Source: Petrolisthes cinctipes (taxonomy: Eukaryota; Arthropoda; Malacostraca; Decapoda; Porcellanidae). From it: a stretch of 64,000 nt of DNA. Every line of letters begins with the position of its first letter. Position 1 is the first letter of the stretch. Positions 37,241 to 48,464 of the stretch are shown piece by piece. Made by a program: the position numbers and the translations under genes. The stretch is from NCBI GenBank assembly GCA_033782935.1, contig JAWQEG010000004.1, positions 1,302,001 through 1,366,000 of the forward strand, given 5' to 3'. The notes beneath the pieces are model-generated. The model did no database searches. It had not been told where the DNA came from and saw only the letters and a program-made list of their open reading frames with translations.

Positions 37241-39548
37241 GAATTTGAGATATCGATTTTTTGGCACCTAAAAGATCGATTTTTAGCATGTTTTTAGCCT
37301 ATATTTTGAAAATATTCTAGCACTGTGTAGGCATGTACAGATTGCTTCTGGGACCCCAAAATATTGAATTTTCGGGTGTTTTGAGCCTGAATTTGAGATA
37401 TAAACGGGTACAGAAGATACATGCACATATTGACTTAGGGCATCTAAAATATCGATTTTCAGTATGTTTTGAGCATGTATTTTGAAAATACTCTAACACG
37501 GAGTAGGCATGTACAGATCGCTTCTGGGACCCCTAAATATCGAATTTTCGGGTATTTGGGACTGAATTTGAGATATCGACTTTTTGGCACCTAAAAGATC
37601 GATTTTTAGCATGTTTTTAGCCTATATTTTGAAAATATTCTAGCACTGTACAGATTGCTTCTGGGACCCCAAAATATTGAATTTTCGGGTGTTTTGAGCC
37701 TGAATTTGAGATATAAACGGGTACAGAAGATACATGCACATATTGACTTTGGGCACCAAAAATATCGATTTACAGCATGTTTTGGGCCTGAATTTTGAAA
37801 ATACTCTAACACGGAGTAGGCATGTACAGATCGCTTCTGGGACCCCAAAATATCGAATTTTCGGGTGTTTAGGGCCAGAATTTGAGATATAGACGGGTAC
37901 AGAAGATGCATGCACATATCGAATTTTGGGCACCTAAAAGATCGATTTTCAGTATGTTTTTGGCCTGTATTTTGAAAATACTCTAACACGGAGTAGGCAT
38001 GTACAGATACCTTCTGGGACCTCTAAATATCGAATTTTCGGGTGTTTTGGGACTGAATTTGAGATATCGATTTTTTGGCACCTAAAATGTCGATTTTTAG
38101 CATGTTTTTAGCCTATATTTTTAAAATATTCTAGCACTGTACAGATTGCTTCTGGGACCCCAAAATATTGAATTTTCGGGTGTTTTGAGCCTAAAATTTG
38201 AGATATATACGGGTACAGAAGATACATGCACATATTGACTTTGGGCATCTAAAATATCGATTTTCAGCATGTTTTGGGCCTGTATTTTGAAAATACTCTA
38301 ACACTGAGTAGGCATGTACAGATTGCTTCTTGGACCCCAAAATATTGAATTTTCGGGTGTTTTGAGCCTGAATTTGAGATATAAACGGGTACTGAAGATG
38401 CATGCACATATCGACTTTTGGGCACCTAAAAGATCGATTTTCAGTATGTTTTGAGCATGTATTTTGAAAATACTCTAACACGGAGTAGGCATGTACAGAT
38501 CGCTTCTGGGACCCCTAAATATCGAATTTTCGGGTGTTTTGGGACTGAATTTGAGATATCGACTTTTTGGCACCTAAAAGATCGATTTTTAGCATGTTTT
38601 TAGCCTATATTTTGAAAATATTCTAGCACTGTATAGGCATGTACAGATTTCTTCTGGGACCCCAAAATATTGAATTTTCGGGTGTTTTGAGACTGAATTT
38701 GAGATATAAACGGGTACAGAAGATACATGCACATATTGACTTTGGGCACCAAAAATATCGATTTTCAGCATGTTTTGGGCCTGAATTTTGAAAATACTCT
38801 AACACGGAGTAGGCATGTACAGATCGCTTCTGGGACCCCAAAATATCGAATTTTCGGGTGTTTTGAGCCTGAATTTGAGATATAAACGGGTACTGAAGAT
38901 CCATGCACATATCGACTTTTGTGCACCTAAAAGATCGATTTTCAGTATGTTTTGAGAATGTATTTTGAAAATACTCTAACACGGAGTAGGCATGTACAGA
39001 TCGCTTCTGGGACCCCTAAATATCGAAATATCGGGCGTTTTGGGACTGAATTTGAGATATCGATTTTTTGGCACCTAAAAGATCGATTTTTAGCATGTTT
39101 TTAGCCTATATTTTGAAAATATTCTAGCACTGTGTAGGCATGTACAGATTGCTTCTGGGACCCCAAAATATTGAATTTTCGGGTGTTTTGAGCCTGAATT
39201 TGAGATATAAACGGGTACAGAAGATACATGCACATATTGACTTTGGGCACCAAAAATATCGATTTTCAGCATGTTTTGGGCCTGAATTTTGAAAATACTC
39301 TAACACGGAGTAGGCATGTACAGATCGCTTCTGGGACCCCAAAATATCGATTTTTCGGGTGTTTAGGGCCAGAATTTGAGATATAAACGGGTACATAAGA
39401 TGCATGCACATATCGACTTTTGGGCACCTAAAATATCGATTTTCAGTATGTTTTTGGCCTGTATTTTGAAAATACTCTAACACGGAGTAGGCATGTACAG
39501 ATACCTTCTGGGACCTCTAAATATCGAATTTTCGGGTGTTTTGGGACT
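37241..39548 (+). repeat. Mixed trimers and one dimer
   Basis: S starts are 37241 (323-bp unit with an L1/L2 hybrid), 37564, 38055, 38547 and 39048. The short monomer at 38055 combines S1 start bases with the 10-bp deletion. The L at about 38194 has cctaaaatttgagatatata, a disturbed anchor. Confidence 0.86.
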
Positions 39549-39696
39549 GAATTTGAGATATCGATTTTTTGGCACCTAAAATGTCGATTTTTAGCATGTT
39601 TTTAGCCTATATTTTGAAAATATTCTAGCACTGTGTAGGCATGTACAGATTGCTTCTGGGACCCCAAAATATTGAATTTTCGGGTGTTTTGAGCCT
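39549..39696 (+). repeat. Representative S1 monomer (148 bp)
   Basis: Short class without the 29-bp cassette. Diagnostic bases are gagatatcgattttttgg, cacctaaaatgtcg, gcatgtttttagcctat and cactgtgtaggcat, and it ends ttttgagcct. S1 normally follows L4 and precedes L1. It contains the dyad atattttgaaaatat at 39609-39623. Confidence 0.93.
39609..39623. other. Representative dyad symmetry in an S monomer
   Basis: ATATTTT-G-AAAATAT has 7-bp arms around one unpaired base. The equivalent site in L1, L2 and L4 is GTATTTT-G-AAAATAC (for example 39962-39976). Almost every monomer has one. Dyad-rich satellites are known at centromeres that lack CENP-B binding. A role here is inference. Confidence 0.8.
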
Positions 39697-39872
39697 GAAT
39701 TTGAGATATAAACGGGTACTGAAGATACATGCACATATTGACTTTGGGCATCTAAAATATCGATTTTCAGCATGTTTTGGGCCTGTATTTTGAAAATACT
39801 CTAACACTGAGTAGGCATGTACAGATTGCTTCTGGGACCCCAAAATATTGAATTTTCGGGTGTTTTGAGCCT

Positions 39873-40049
39873 GAATTTGAGATATAAACGGGTACTGAAG
39901 ATGCATGCACATATCGACTTTTGTGCACCTAAAAGATCGATTTTCAGTATGTTTTGAGCATGTATTTTGAAAATACTCTAACACGGAGTAGGCATGTACA
40001 GATCGCTTCTGGGACCCCTAAATATCGAATTTTCGGGTGTTTTGGGACT
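39873..40049 (+). repeat. Representative L2 monomer (177 bp)
   Basis: Long class. Diagnostics are gtactgaagatgcatgcac, cgacttttgtgcacct, agtatgttttgagcatg, cacggagtaggcat, gatcgcttctgggacccc and taaatatcg, ending ttttgggact. It is usually followed by S2 or S2'. The dyad is gtattttgaaaatac at 39962-39976. Confidence 0.92.
40031..40047 (+). promoter_or_regulatory. Representative degenerate CENP-B-box-like motif
   Basis: The 17 bases tttcgggtgttttggga were aligned to the known CENP-B core pattern nTTCGnnnnAnnCGGGn. They keep TTCG and GGG but have T for the central A and T for the first C, so 7 of 9 core bases match. Monomers ending ttttgagcct match 6 of 9. Binding is not shown by sequence alone, and the match may be chance. 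Confidence 0.3.
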
Positions 40050-40187
40050 GAATTTGAGATATCGACTTTTTGGCACCTAAAAGATCGATTTTTAGCATGT
40101 TTTTAGCCTATATTTTGAAAATATTCTAGCACTGTACAGATTGCTTCTGGGACCCCAAAATATTGAATTTTCGGGTGTTTTGAGCCT
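40050..40187 (+). repeat. Representative S2' monomer (138 bp, 10-bp deletion)
   Basis: Same as S2, except that tagcactgagtaggcatg is shortened so that tagcactg runs directly into tacagatt. The loss is 10 bp. It keeps the palindrome tgtaca, which is present in nearly every monomer. S2' usually precedes L3. Confidence 0.93.
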
Positions 40188-40540
40188 GAATTTGAGATAT
40201 AAACGGGTACAGAAGATACATGCACATATTGACTTTGGGCACCAAAAATATCGATTTTCAGCATGTTTTGGGCCTGAATTTTGAAAATACTCTAACACGG
40301 AGTAGGCATGTACAGATCGCTTCTGGGACCCCAAAATATCGAATTTTCGGGTGTTTAGGACCAGAATTTGAGATATAAACGGGTACAGAAGATTCATGCA
40401 CATATCGACTTTTGGGCACCTAAAAGATCGATTTTCAGTATGTTTTTGGCCTGTATTTTGAAACTACTCTAACACGGAGTAGGCATGTACAGATCGCTTC
40501 TGGGACCTCTAAATATCGAATTTTCGGGAGTTTTGGGACT

Positions 40541-40674
40541 GAATTTGAGATATCGATTTTTTGGCACCTAAAATGTCGATTTTTAGCATGTTTGAAAATA
40601 TTCTAGCACTGTGTAGGCATGTACAGATTGCTTCTGGGACCCCAAAATATTGAATTTTCGGGTGTTTTGAGCCT
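40541..40674 (+). repeat. S1 monomer with a 14-bp deletion (134 bp)
   Basis: gcatgtttttagcctatattttgaaaa is reduced to gcatgtttgaaaa, a loss between two ttt runs. It removes the left arm of the dyad. Confidence 0.9.
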
Positions 40675-42443
40675 GAATTTGAGATATAAACGGGTACAGA
40701 AGATACATGCACATATTGACTTTGGGCATCTAAAATATCGATTTTCAGCATGTTTTGGGCCTGTATTTTGAAAATACTCTAACACTGTGTAGGCATGTAC
40801 AGATTGCTTCTGGGACCCCAAAATATTGCATTTTCGGGTGTTTTGAGCCTGAATTTGAGATATAAACGGGTACTGAAGATGCATGCACATATCGACTTTT
40901 GTGCACCTAAAAGATCGATTTTCAGTATGTTTTGAGCATGTATTTTGAAAATACTCTAACACGGAGTAGGCATGTACAGATCGCTTCTGGGACCCCTAAA
41001 TATCGAATTTTCGGATGTTTTGGGACTGAATTTGAGATATAAACGGGTACAGAAGATGCATGCACATATCGACTTTTGGGCACTTAAAAGATCGATTTTC
41101 AGTATGTTTTTGGCCTGTATTTTGAAAATACTCTAACACGGAGTAGGCATGTACAGATACCTTCTGGGACCTCTAAATATCGAGTTTTCGGGTGTTTTGG
41201 GACTGAATTTGAGATATCGATTTTTTGGCACCTAAAATGTCGATTTTTAGCATGTTTTTAGCCTATATTTTGAAAATATTCTAGCACTGTGTAGGCATGT
41301 ACAGATTGCTTCTGGGACCCCAAAATATTGAATTTTCGGGTGTTTTGAGCCTGAATTTGAGATATAAACGGGTACTGAAGATGCATGCACATATCGACTT
41401 TTGTGCACCTAAAAGATCGATTTTCAGTATGTTTTGAGCATGTATTTTGAAAATACTCTAACACGGAGTAGGCATGTACAGATCGCTTCTGGGACCCCAA
41501 AATATCGAATTTTCGGGTGTTTAGGGCCAGAATTTGAGATATAAACGGGTACAGAAGATGCATGCACATATCGACTTTTGGGCACCTAAAAGATCGATTT
41601 TCAGTATGTTTTTGGCCTGTATTTTGAAAATACTCTAACACGGAGTAGGCATGTACAGATAGATACCTTCTGGGACCTCTAAATATCGAATTTTCGGGTG
41701 TTTTGGGACTGAATTTGAGATATCGATTTTTTGGCACCTAAAATGTCGATTTTTAGCATGTTTTTAGCCTATATTTTGAAAATATTCTAGCACTGTGTAG
41801 GCATGTACAGATTGCTTCTGGGACCCCAAAATATTGAATTTTCGGGTGTTTTGAGCCTGAATTTCAGATATAAACGGGTACAGAAGATACATGCACATAT
41901 TGACTTTGGGCATCTAAAATATCGATTTTCAGCATGTTTTGGGCCTGTATTTTGAAAATACTCTAACACTGAGTAGGCATGTACAGATTGCTTCTGGGAC
42001 CCCAAAATATTGAATTTTCGGGTGTTTTGAGCCTGAATTTGAGATATAAACGTGTACTGAAGATGCATGCACATATCGACTTTTGTGCACCTAAAAGATC
42101 GATTTTCAGTATGTTTTGAGCATGTATTTTGAAAATACTCTAACACGGAGTAGGCATGTACAGATCGCTTCTGGGACCCCTAAATATCGAATTTTCGGGT
42201 GTTTTGGGTCTGAATTTGAGATATCGACTTTTTGGCACCTAAAAGATCGATTTTTAGCATGTTTTTAGCCTATATTTTGAAAATATTCTAGCACTGTACA
42301 GATTGCTTCTGGGACCCCAAAATATTGAATTTTCGGTTGTTTTGAGCCTGAATTTGAGATATAAACGGGTACAGAAGATACATGCACATATTGACTCTGG
42401 GCACCAAAAATATCGATTTTCAGCATGTTTTGGGCGTGAATTT

Positions 42444-42454
42444 AAAAAAAAAAA
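42444..42454 (+). repeat. Poly-A run of 11 inside an L3 monomer
   Basis: The usual gaattttgaaaatac reads as three T then eleven A. It abolishes the central G and the symmetry of the dyad. It is the longest homopolymer I saw in the window. Confidence 0.9.
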
Positions 42455-42707
42455 TACTCTAACACGGAGTAGGCATGTACAGATCGCTTCTGGGACCCCA
42501 AAATATTGAATTTTCGGGTGTTTTGAGCCTGAATTTGAGATATAAACGGGTACTGAAGATGCATGCACATATCGACTTTTGTGCACCTAAAAGATCGATT
42601 TTCAGTATGTTTTGAGCATGTATTTTGAAAATACTCTAACACGGAGTAGGCATGTACAGATCGCTTCTGGGACCCCTAAATATCGAATTTTCGGGTGTTT
42701 TGGGACT

Positions 42708-44515
42708 GAATTTGAGATATCGACTTTTTGGCACCTAAAAGATCGATTTTTAGCATGTTTTTAGCCTATATTTTGAAAATATTCTAGCACTGTACAGATT
42801 GCTTCTGGGACCCCAAAATATTGAATTTTCGGGTGTTTTGAGCCTGAATTTGAGATATAAACGGGTGCAGAAGATACATGCACATATTGACTTTGGGCAC
42901 CAAAAATATCGATTTTCAGCATGTTTTGGGCCTGAATTTTGAAAATACTCTAACACGGAGTAGGCATGTACAGATCGCTTCTGGGACCCCAAAATATCGA
43001 ATTTTCGGGTGTTTTGAGCCTGAATTTGAGATATAAACGGGTACAGAAGATACATGCACATATTGACTTTGGGCATCTAAAATATCGATTTTCAGCATGT
43101 TTTGGGCCTGTATTTTGAAAATACTCTAACACTGAGTATGCATGTACAGATTGCTTCTGGGACCCCAAAATATTGAATTTTCGGGTGTTTTGAGCCTGAA
43201 TTTGAGATATAAACGGGTACTGAAGATGCATGCACATATCGACTTTTGTGCACCTAAAAGATCGATTTTCAGTATGTTTTGAGCATGTATTTTGAAAATA
43301 CTCTAACACGGAGTAGGCATGTACAGATCGCTTCTGGGACCCGTAAATATCGAATTTTCGGGTGTTTTGGGACTGAATTTGAGATATCGACTTTTTGGCA
43401 CCTAAAAGATCGATTTTTAGCATGTTTTTAGCCTATATTTTGAAAATATTCTAGCACTGTACAGATTGCTTCTGGGACCCCAAAATATTGAGTTTTCGGG
43501 TGTTTTGAGCCTGAATTTGAGATATAAACGGGTACAGAAGATACATGCACATATTGACTTTGGGCACCAAAAATATCGATTTTCGGCATGTTTTGGGCCT
43601 GAATTTTGAAAATACTCTAACACGGAGTAGGCATGTACAGATCGCTTCTGGGACCCCAAAATATCGAATTTTCGGGTGTTTAGGGCCAGAATTTGAGATA
43701 TAAACGGGTACAGAAGATGCATGCACATATAGACTTTTGGGCACCTAAAAGATCTATTTTCAGTATGTTTTTGGCCTGTATTTTAAAAATACTCTAAAAC
43801 GGAGTAGGCATGTACAGATACCTTCTGGGACCTCTAAATATCGAATTTTCGGGTGTTTTGGGACTGAATTTGAGATATCGATTTTTTGGCACCTAAAATG
43901 TCGATTTTTAGCATGTTTTTAGCCTATATTTTGAAAATATTCTAGCACTGTGTAGGCATGTACCGATTGCTTCTGGAACCCCAAAATATTGAATTTTCGG
44001 GTGTTTTGAGCCTGAATTTGAGATATAAACGGGTACTGAAGATGCATGCACATATCGACTTTTGTGCACCTAAAAGATCGATTTTCAGTATGTTTTGAGC
44101 ATGTATTTTGAAAATACTCTAACACGGAGTAGGCATGTACAGATCGCTTCTGGGACCCCTAAATATAGAATTTTCGGGTGTTTTGGGACTGAATTTGAGA
44201 TATCGACTTTTTGGCACCTAAAAGATCGATTTTTAGCATGTTTTTAGCCTATATTTTGAAAATATTCTAGCACTGAGTAGGCATGTACAGATTGCTTCTG
44301 GGACCCCAAAATATTGAATTTTCGGGTGTTTTGAGCCTGAATTTGAGATATAAACGGGTACTGAAGATGCATTCACATATCGACTTTTGTGCACCTAAAA
44401 GATCGATTTTCAGTATGTTTTGAGCATGTATTTTGAAAATACTCTAACACGGAGTAGGCATGTACAGATACCTTCTGGGACCCCTAAATATCGAATTTTC
44501 GGGTGTTTTGGGACT
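42708..44515 (+). repeat. 11-monomer unit (1,808 bp), first copy
   Basis: Units are S2'-L3-L1-L2 (667 bp), S2'-L3-L4 (491), S1-L2 (325) and S2-L2 (325). The L4 carries tttaaaaatactctaaaac, and the next L2 is preceded by gtaccgattgcttctggaac. Further copies start at 46657, 48465 and 51414. Confidence 0.9.
44191..44338 (+). repeat. Representative S2 monomer, full length (148 bp)
   Basis: Short class. It differs from S1 at gagatatcgactttttgg, cacctaaaagatcg and cactgagtaggcat. In the first 14 kb this is the main short monomer. Further right it is often replaced by the 138-bp S2' form. Confidence 0.92.
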
Positions 44516-46656
44516 GAATTTGAGATATCGACTTTTTGGCACCTAAAAGATCGATTTTTAGCATGTTTTTAGCCTATATTTTGAAAATATTCTAGCACTG
44601 TACAGATTGCTCCTGGGACCCCAAAATATTGAATTTTCGGGTGTTTTGAGCCTGAATTTGAGATATAAACGGGTACAGAAGAAACATGCACATATTGACT
44701 TTGGTCACCAAAAATATCGATTTTCAGCATGTTTTGGGCCTGAATTTTGAAAATACTCTAACACGGAGTAGGCATGTACAGATCGCTTCTGGGACCCCAA
44801 AATATCGAATTTTCGGGTGTTTAGGGCCAGAATTTGAGATATAAACGGGTACAGAAGATGCATGCACATATCGACTTTTGGGCACCTAAAAGATCGATTT
44901 TCAGTATGTTTTTGGCCTGTATTTTAAAAATACTCTAAAACGGGGTAGGCATGTACAGATTGCTTCTGGGACCCCAAAATATTGAATTTTCGGGTGTTTT
45001 GAGCCTGAATTTGAAAAATAAACGGGTACTGAAGATGCATGCACATATCGACTTTTGTGCACCTAAAAGATCGATTTTCAGTATGTTTTGAGCATGTATT
45101 TTGAAAATACTCTAACACGAAGTAGGCATGTACAGATCGCTTCTAGGACCCGTAAATATCGAATTTTCGGGTGTTTTGGGACTGAATTTGAGATATCGAC
45201 TTTTTGGCACCTAAAAGATCGATTTTTAGCATGTTTTTAGCCTATATTTTGAAAATATTCTAGCAATGTACAGATTGCTTCTGGGACCCCAAAATATTGA
45301 GTTTTCGGGTGTTTTGAGCCTGAATTTGAGATATAAACGGGTACAGAAGATACATGAACATATTGACTTTGGGCACCAAAAATATCGATTTTCAGCATGT
45401 TTTGGGCTTGAATTTTGAAAATACTCTAACACGGAGTAGGCATGTACAGATCGCTTCTGGGACCCCAAAATATCGAATTTTCGGGTGTTTTTAGCCTGAA
45501 TTTGAGAAATAAACGGGTACTGAAGATGCATGCACATATCGACTTTTGTGCACCTAAAAGATCGATTTTCAGTATGTTTTGAGCATGTATTTTGAAAATA
45601 CTCTAACACGGAGTAGGCATGTACAGATCGCTTCTGGGACCCCTAAATATCGAATTTTCGGGTGTTTTGGGACTGAATTTGAGATATCGACTTTTTGGCA
45701 CCTAAAAGATCGATTTTTAGCATGTTTTTAGCCTATATTTTGAAAATATTCTAGCACTGTACAGATTGCTTCTGGGACCCCAAAATATTGAATTTTCGGG
45801 TGTTTTGAGCCTGAATTTGAGATATAAACGGGTACTGAAGATGCATTCACATATCGACTTTTGTGCACCTAAAAGATCGATTTTCAGTATGTTTTGAGCA
45901 TGTATTTTGAAAATACTCTAACACGGTGTAGGCATGTACAGATACCTTCTGGGACCCCTAAATATCGAATTTTCGGGTGTTTTGGGACTGAATTTGAGAT
46001 ATCGACTTTTTGGCACCTAAAAGATCGATTTTTAGCATGTTTTTAGCCTATATTTTGAAAATATTCTAGCACTGTACAGATTGCTTCTGGGACCCCAAAA
46101 TATTGAATTTTCGGGTGTTTTGAGCCTGAATTTGAGATATAAACGGGTACAGAAGATACATGCACATATTGACTTTGGGCACCAAAAATATCGATTTTCA
46201 GCATGTTTTGGGCCTGAATTTTGAAAATACTCTAACACGGAGTAGGCATGTACAGATCGCTTCTGGGACCCCAAAATATCGAATTTTCGGGTGTTTTGAG
46301 CCTGAATTTGAGATATAAACGGGTACAGAAGATACATGCACATATTGACTTTGGGCTTCTAAAATATCGATTTTCAGCATGTTTTGGGCCTGTATTTTGA
46401 AAATACTCTAACACTGAGTATGTATGTACAGATTGCTTCTGGGACCCCAAAATATTGAATTTTCGGGTGTTTTGAGCCTGAATTTGAGATATAAACGGGT
46501 ACTGAAGATGCATGCACATATCGACTTTTGTGCACCTAAAAGATCGATTTTCAGTATGTTTTGAGCATGTATTTTGAAAATACTCTAACACGGAGTAGGC
46601 ATGTACAGATCGCTTCTGGGACCCCTAAATATCGAATTTTCGGGTGTTTTGGGACT
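44516..46656 (+). repeat. Spacer block between 1,808-bp units: SLLL, SLL, SL, SLLL
   Basis: S starts are 44516, 45184, 45675 and 45990. The monomer at 44830 is an L4 up to tctaaaacggggtagg and then takes a gattgcttctgggacccc tail, so it is a hybrid. Confidence 0.87.
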
Positions 46657-48464
46657 GAATTTGAGATATCGACTTTTTGGCACCTAAAAGATCGATTTTT
46701 AGCATGTTTTTAGCCTATATTTTGAAAATATTCTAGCACTGTACAGATTGCTTCTGGGACCCCAAAATATTGAATTTTCGGGTGTTTTGAGCCTGAATTT
46801 GAGATATAAACGGGTACAGAAGATACATGCACATATTGACTTTGGGCACCAAAAATATCGATTTTCAGCATGTTTTGGGCCTGAATTTTGAAAATACTCT
46901 AACACGGAGTAGGCATGTACAGATCGCTTCTGGGACCCCAAAATATCGAATTTTCGGGTGTTTTGAGCCTGAATTTGAGATATAAACGGGTACAGAAGAT
47001 ACATGCACATATTGACTTTGGGCATCTAAAATATCGATTTTCAGCATGTTTTGGGCCTGTATTTTGAAAATACTCTAACACTGAGTATGCATGTACAGAT
47101 TGCTTCTGGGACCCCAAAATATTGAATTTTCGGGTGTTTTGAGCCTGAATTTGAGATATAAACGGGTACTGAAGATGCATGCACATATCGACTTTTGTGC
47201 ACCTAAAAGATCGATTTTCAGTATGTTTTGAGCATGTATTTTGAAAATACTCTAACACGGAGTAGGCATGTACAGATCGCTTCTGGGACCCTTAAATATC
47301 GAATTTTCGGGTGTTTTGGGACTGAATTTGAGATATCGACTTTTTGGCACCTAAAAGATCGATTTTTAGCATGTTTTTAGCCTATATTTTGAAAATATTC
47401 TAGCACTGTACAGATTGCTTCTGGGACCCCAAAATATTGAGTTTTCGGGTGTTTTGAGCCTGAATTTGAGATATAAACAGGTACAGAAGATACATGCACA
47501 TATTGACTTTGGGCACCAAAAATATCGATTTTCGGCATGTTTTGGGCCTGAATTTTGAAAATACTCTAACACGGAGTAGGCATGTACTGATCGCTTCTGG
47601 GACCCCAAAATATCGAATTTTCGGGTGTTTAGGGCCAGAATTTGAGATATAAACGGGTACAGAAGATGCATGCACATATCGACTTTTGGGCACCTAAAAG
47701 ATCGATTTTCAGTATGTTTTTGGCCTGTATTTTAAAAATACTCTAAAACGGAGTAGGCATGTACAGATACCTTCTGGGACCTCTAAATATCGAATTTTCG
47801 GGTGTTTTGGGACTGAATTTGAGATATCGATTTTTTGGCACCTAAAATGTCGATTTTTAGCATGTTTTTAGCCTATATTTTGAAAATATTCTAGCACTGT
47901 GTAGGCATGTACCGATTGCTTCTGGAACCCCAAAATATTGAATTTTCGGGTGTTTTGAGCCTGAATTTGAGATATAAACGGGTACTGAAGATGCATGCAC
48001 ATATCGACTTTTGTGCACCTAAAAGATCGATTTTCAGTATGTTTTGAGCATGTATTTTGAAAATACTCTAACACGGAGTAGGCATGTACAGATCGCTTCT
48101 GGGACCCCTAAATATCGAATTTTCGGGTGTTTTGGGACTGAATTTGAGATATCGACTTTTTGGCACCTAAAAGATCGATTTTTAGCATGTTTTTAGCCTA
48201 TATTTTGAAAATATTCTAGCACTGAGTAGGCATGTACAGATTGCTTCTGGGACCCCAAAATATTGAATTTTCGGGTGTTTTGAGCCTGAATTTGAGATAT
48301 AAACGGGTACTGAAGATGCATTCACATATCGACTTTTGTGCACCTAAAAGATCGATTTTCAGTATGTTTTGAGCATGTATTTTGAAAATACTCTAACACG
48401 GAGTAGGCATGTACAGATACCTTCTGGGACCCCTAAATATCGAATTTTCGGGTGTTTTGGGACT
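46657..48464 (+). repeat. 11-monomer unit (1,808 bp), second copy
   Basis: Offset 3,949 bp from the first copy and 1,808 bp before the next. Shares gattttcggcatg in L3, the L4 marker ctctaaaacggag, and gatgcattcacat in the final L2. Confidence 0.91.

Larger units (their letters stand above)
39549..40540 (+). repeat. Canonical hexamer (992 bp)
   Basis: S1 39549, L1-type 39697, L2 39873, S2' 40050, L3 40188, L4 40364. Lengths are 148, 176, 177, 138, 176 and 177 bp. The L4 has gattcatgcac and gaaactactc as private changes. Confidence 0.92.
40541..42707 (+). repeat. SLLL, SLL, SLL, SLL units with small indels
   Basis: S starts are 40541 (134 bp, 14-bp deletion), 41205, 41711 and 42212 (S2'). 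The L4 at 41530 has agat duplicated (41657-41664). The L3 at 42350 has an 11-base A run at 42444-42454 and is 181 bp long. Confidence 0.87.

Noticed and set aside
38190..38215. cctaaaatttgagatatata as a possible new monomer type
   Set aside because: It is a single L1 monomer with a 1-bp insertion and base changes at the anchor; the rest is ordinary.
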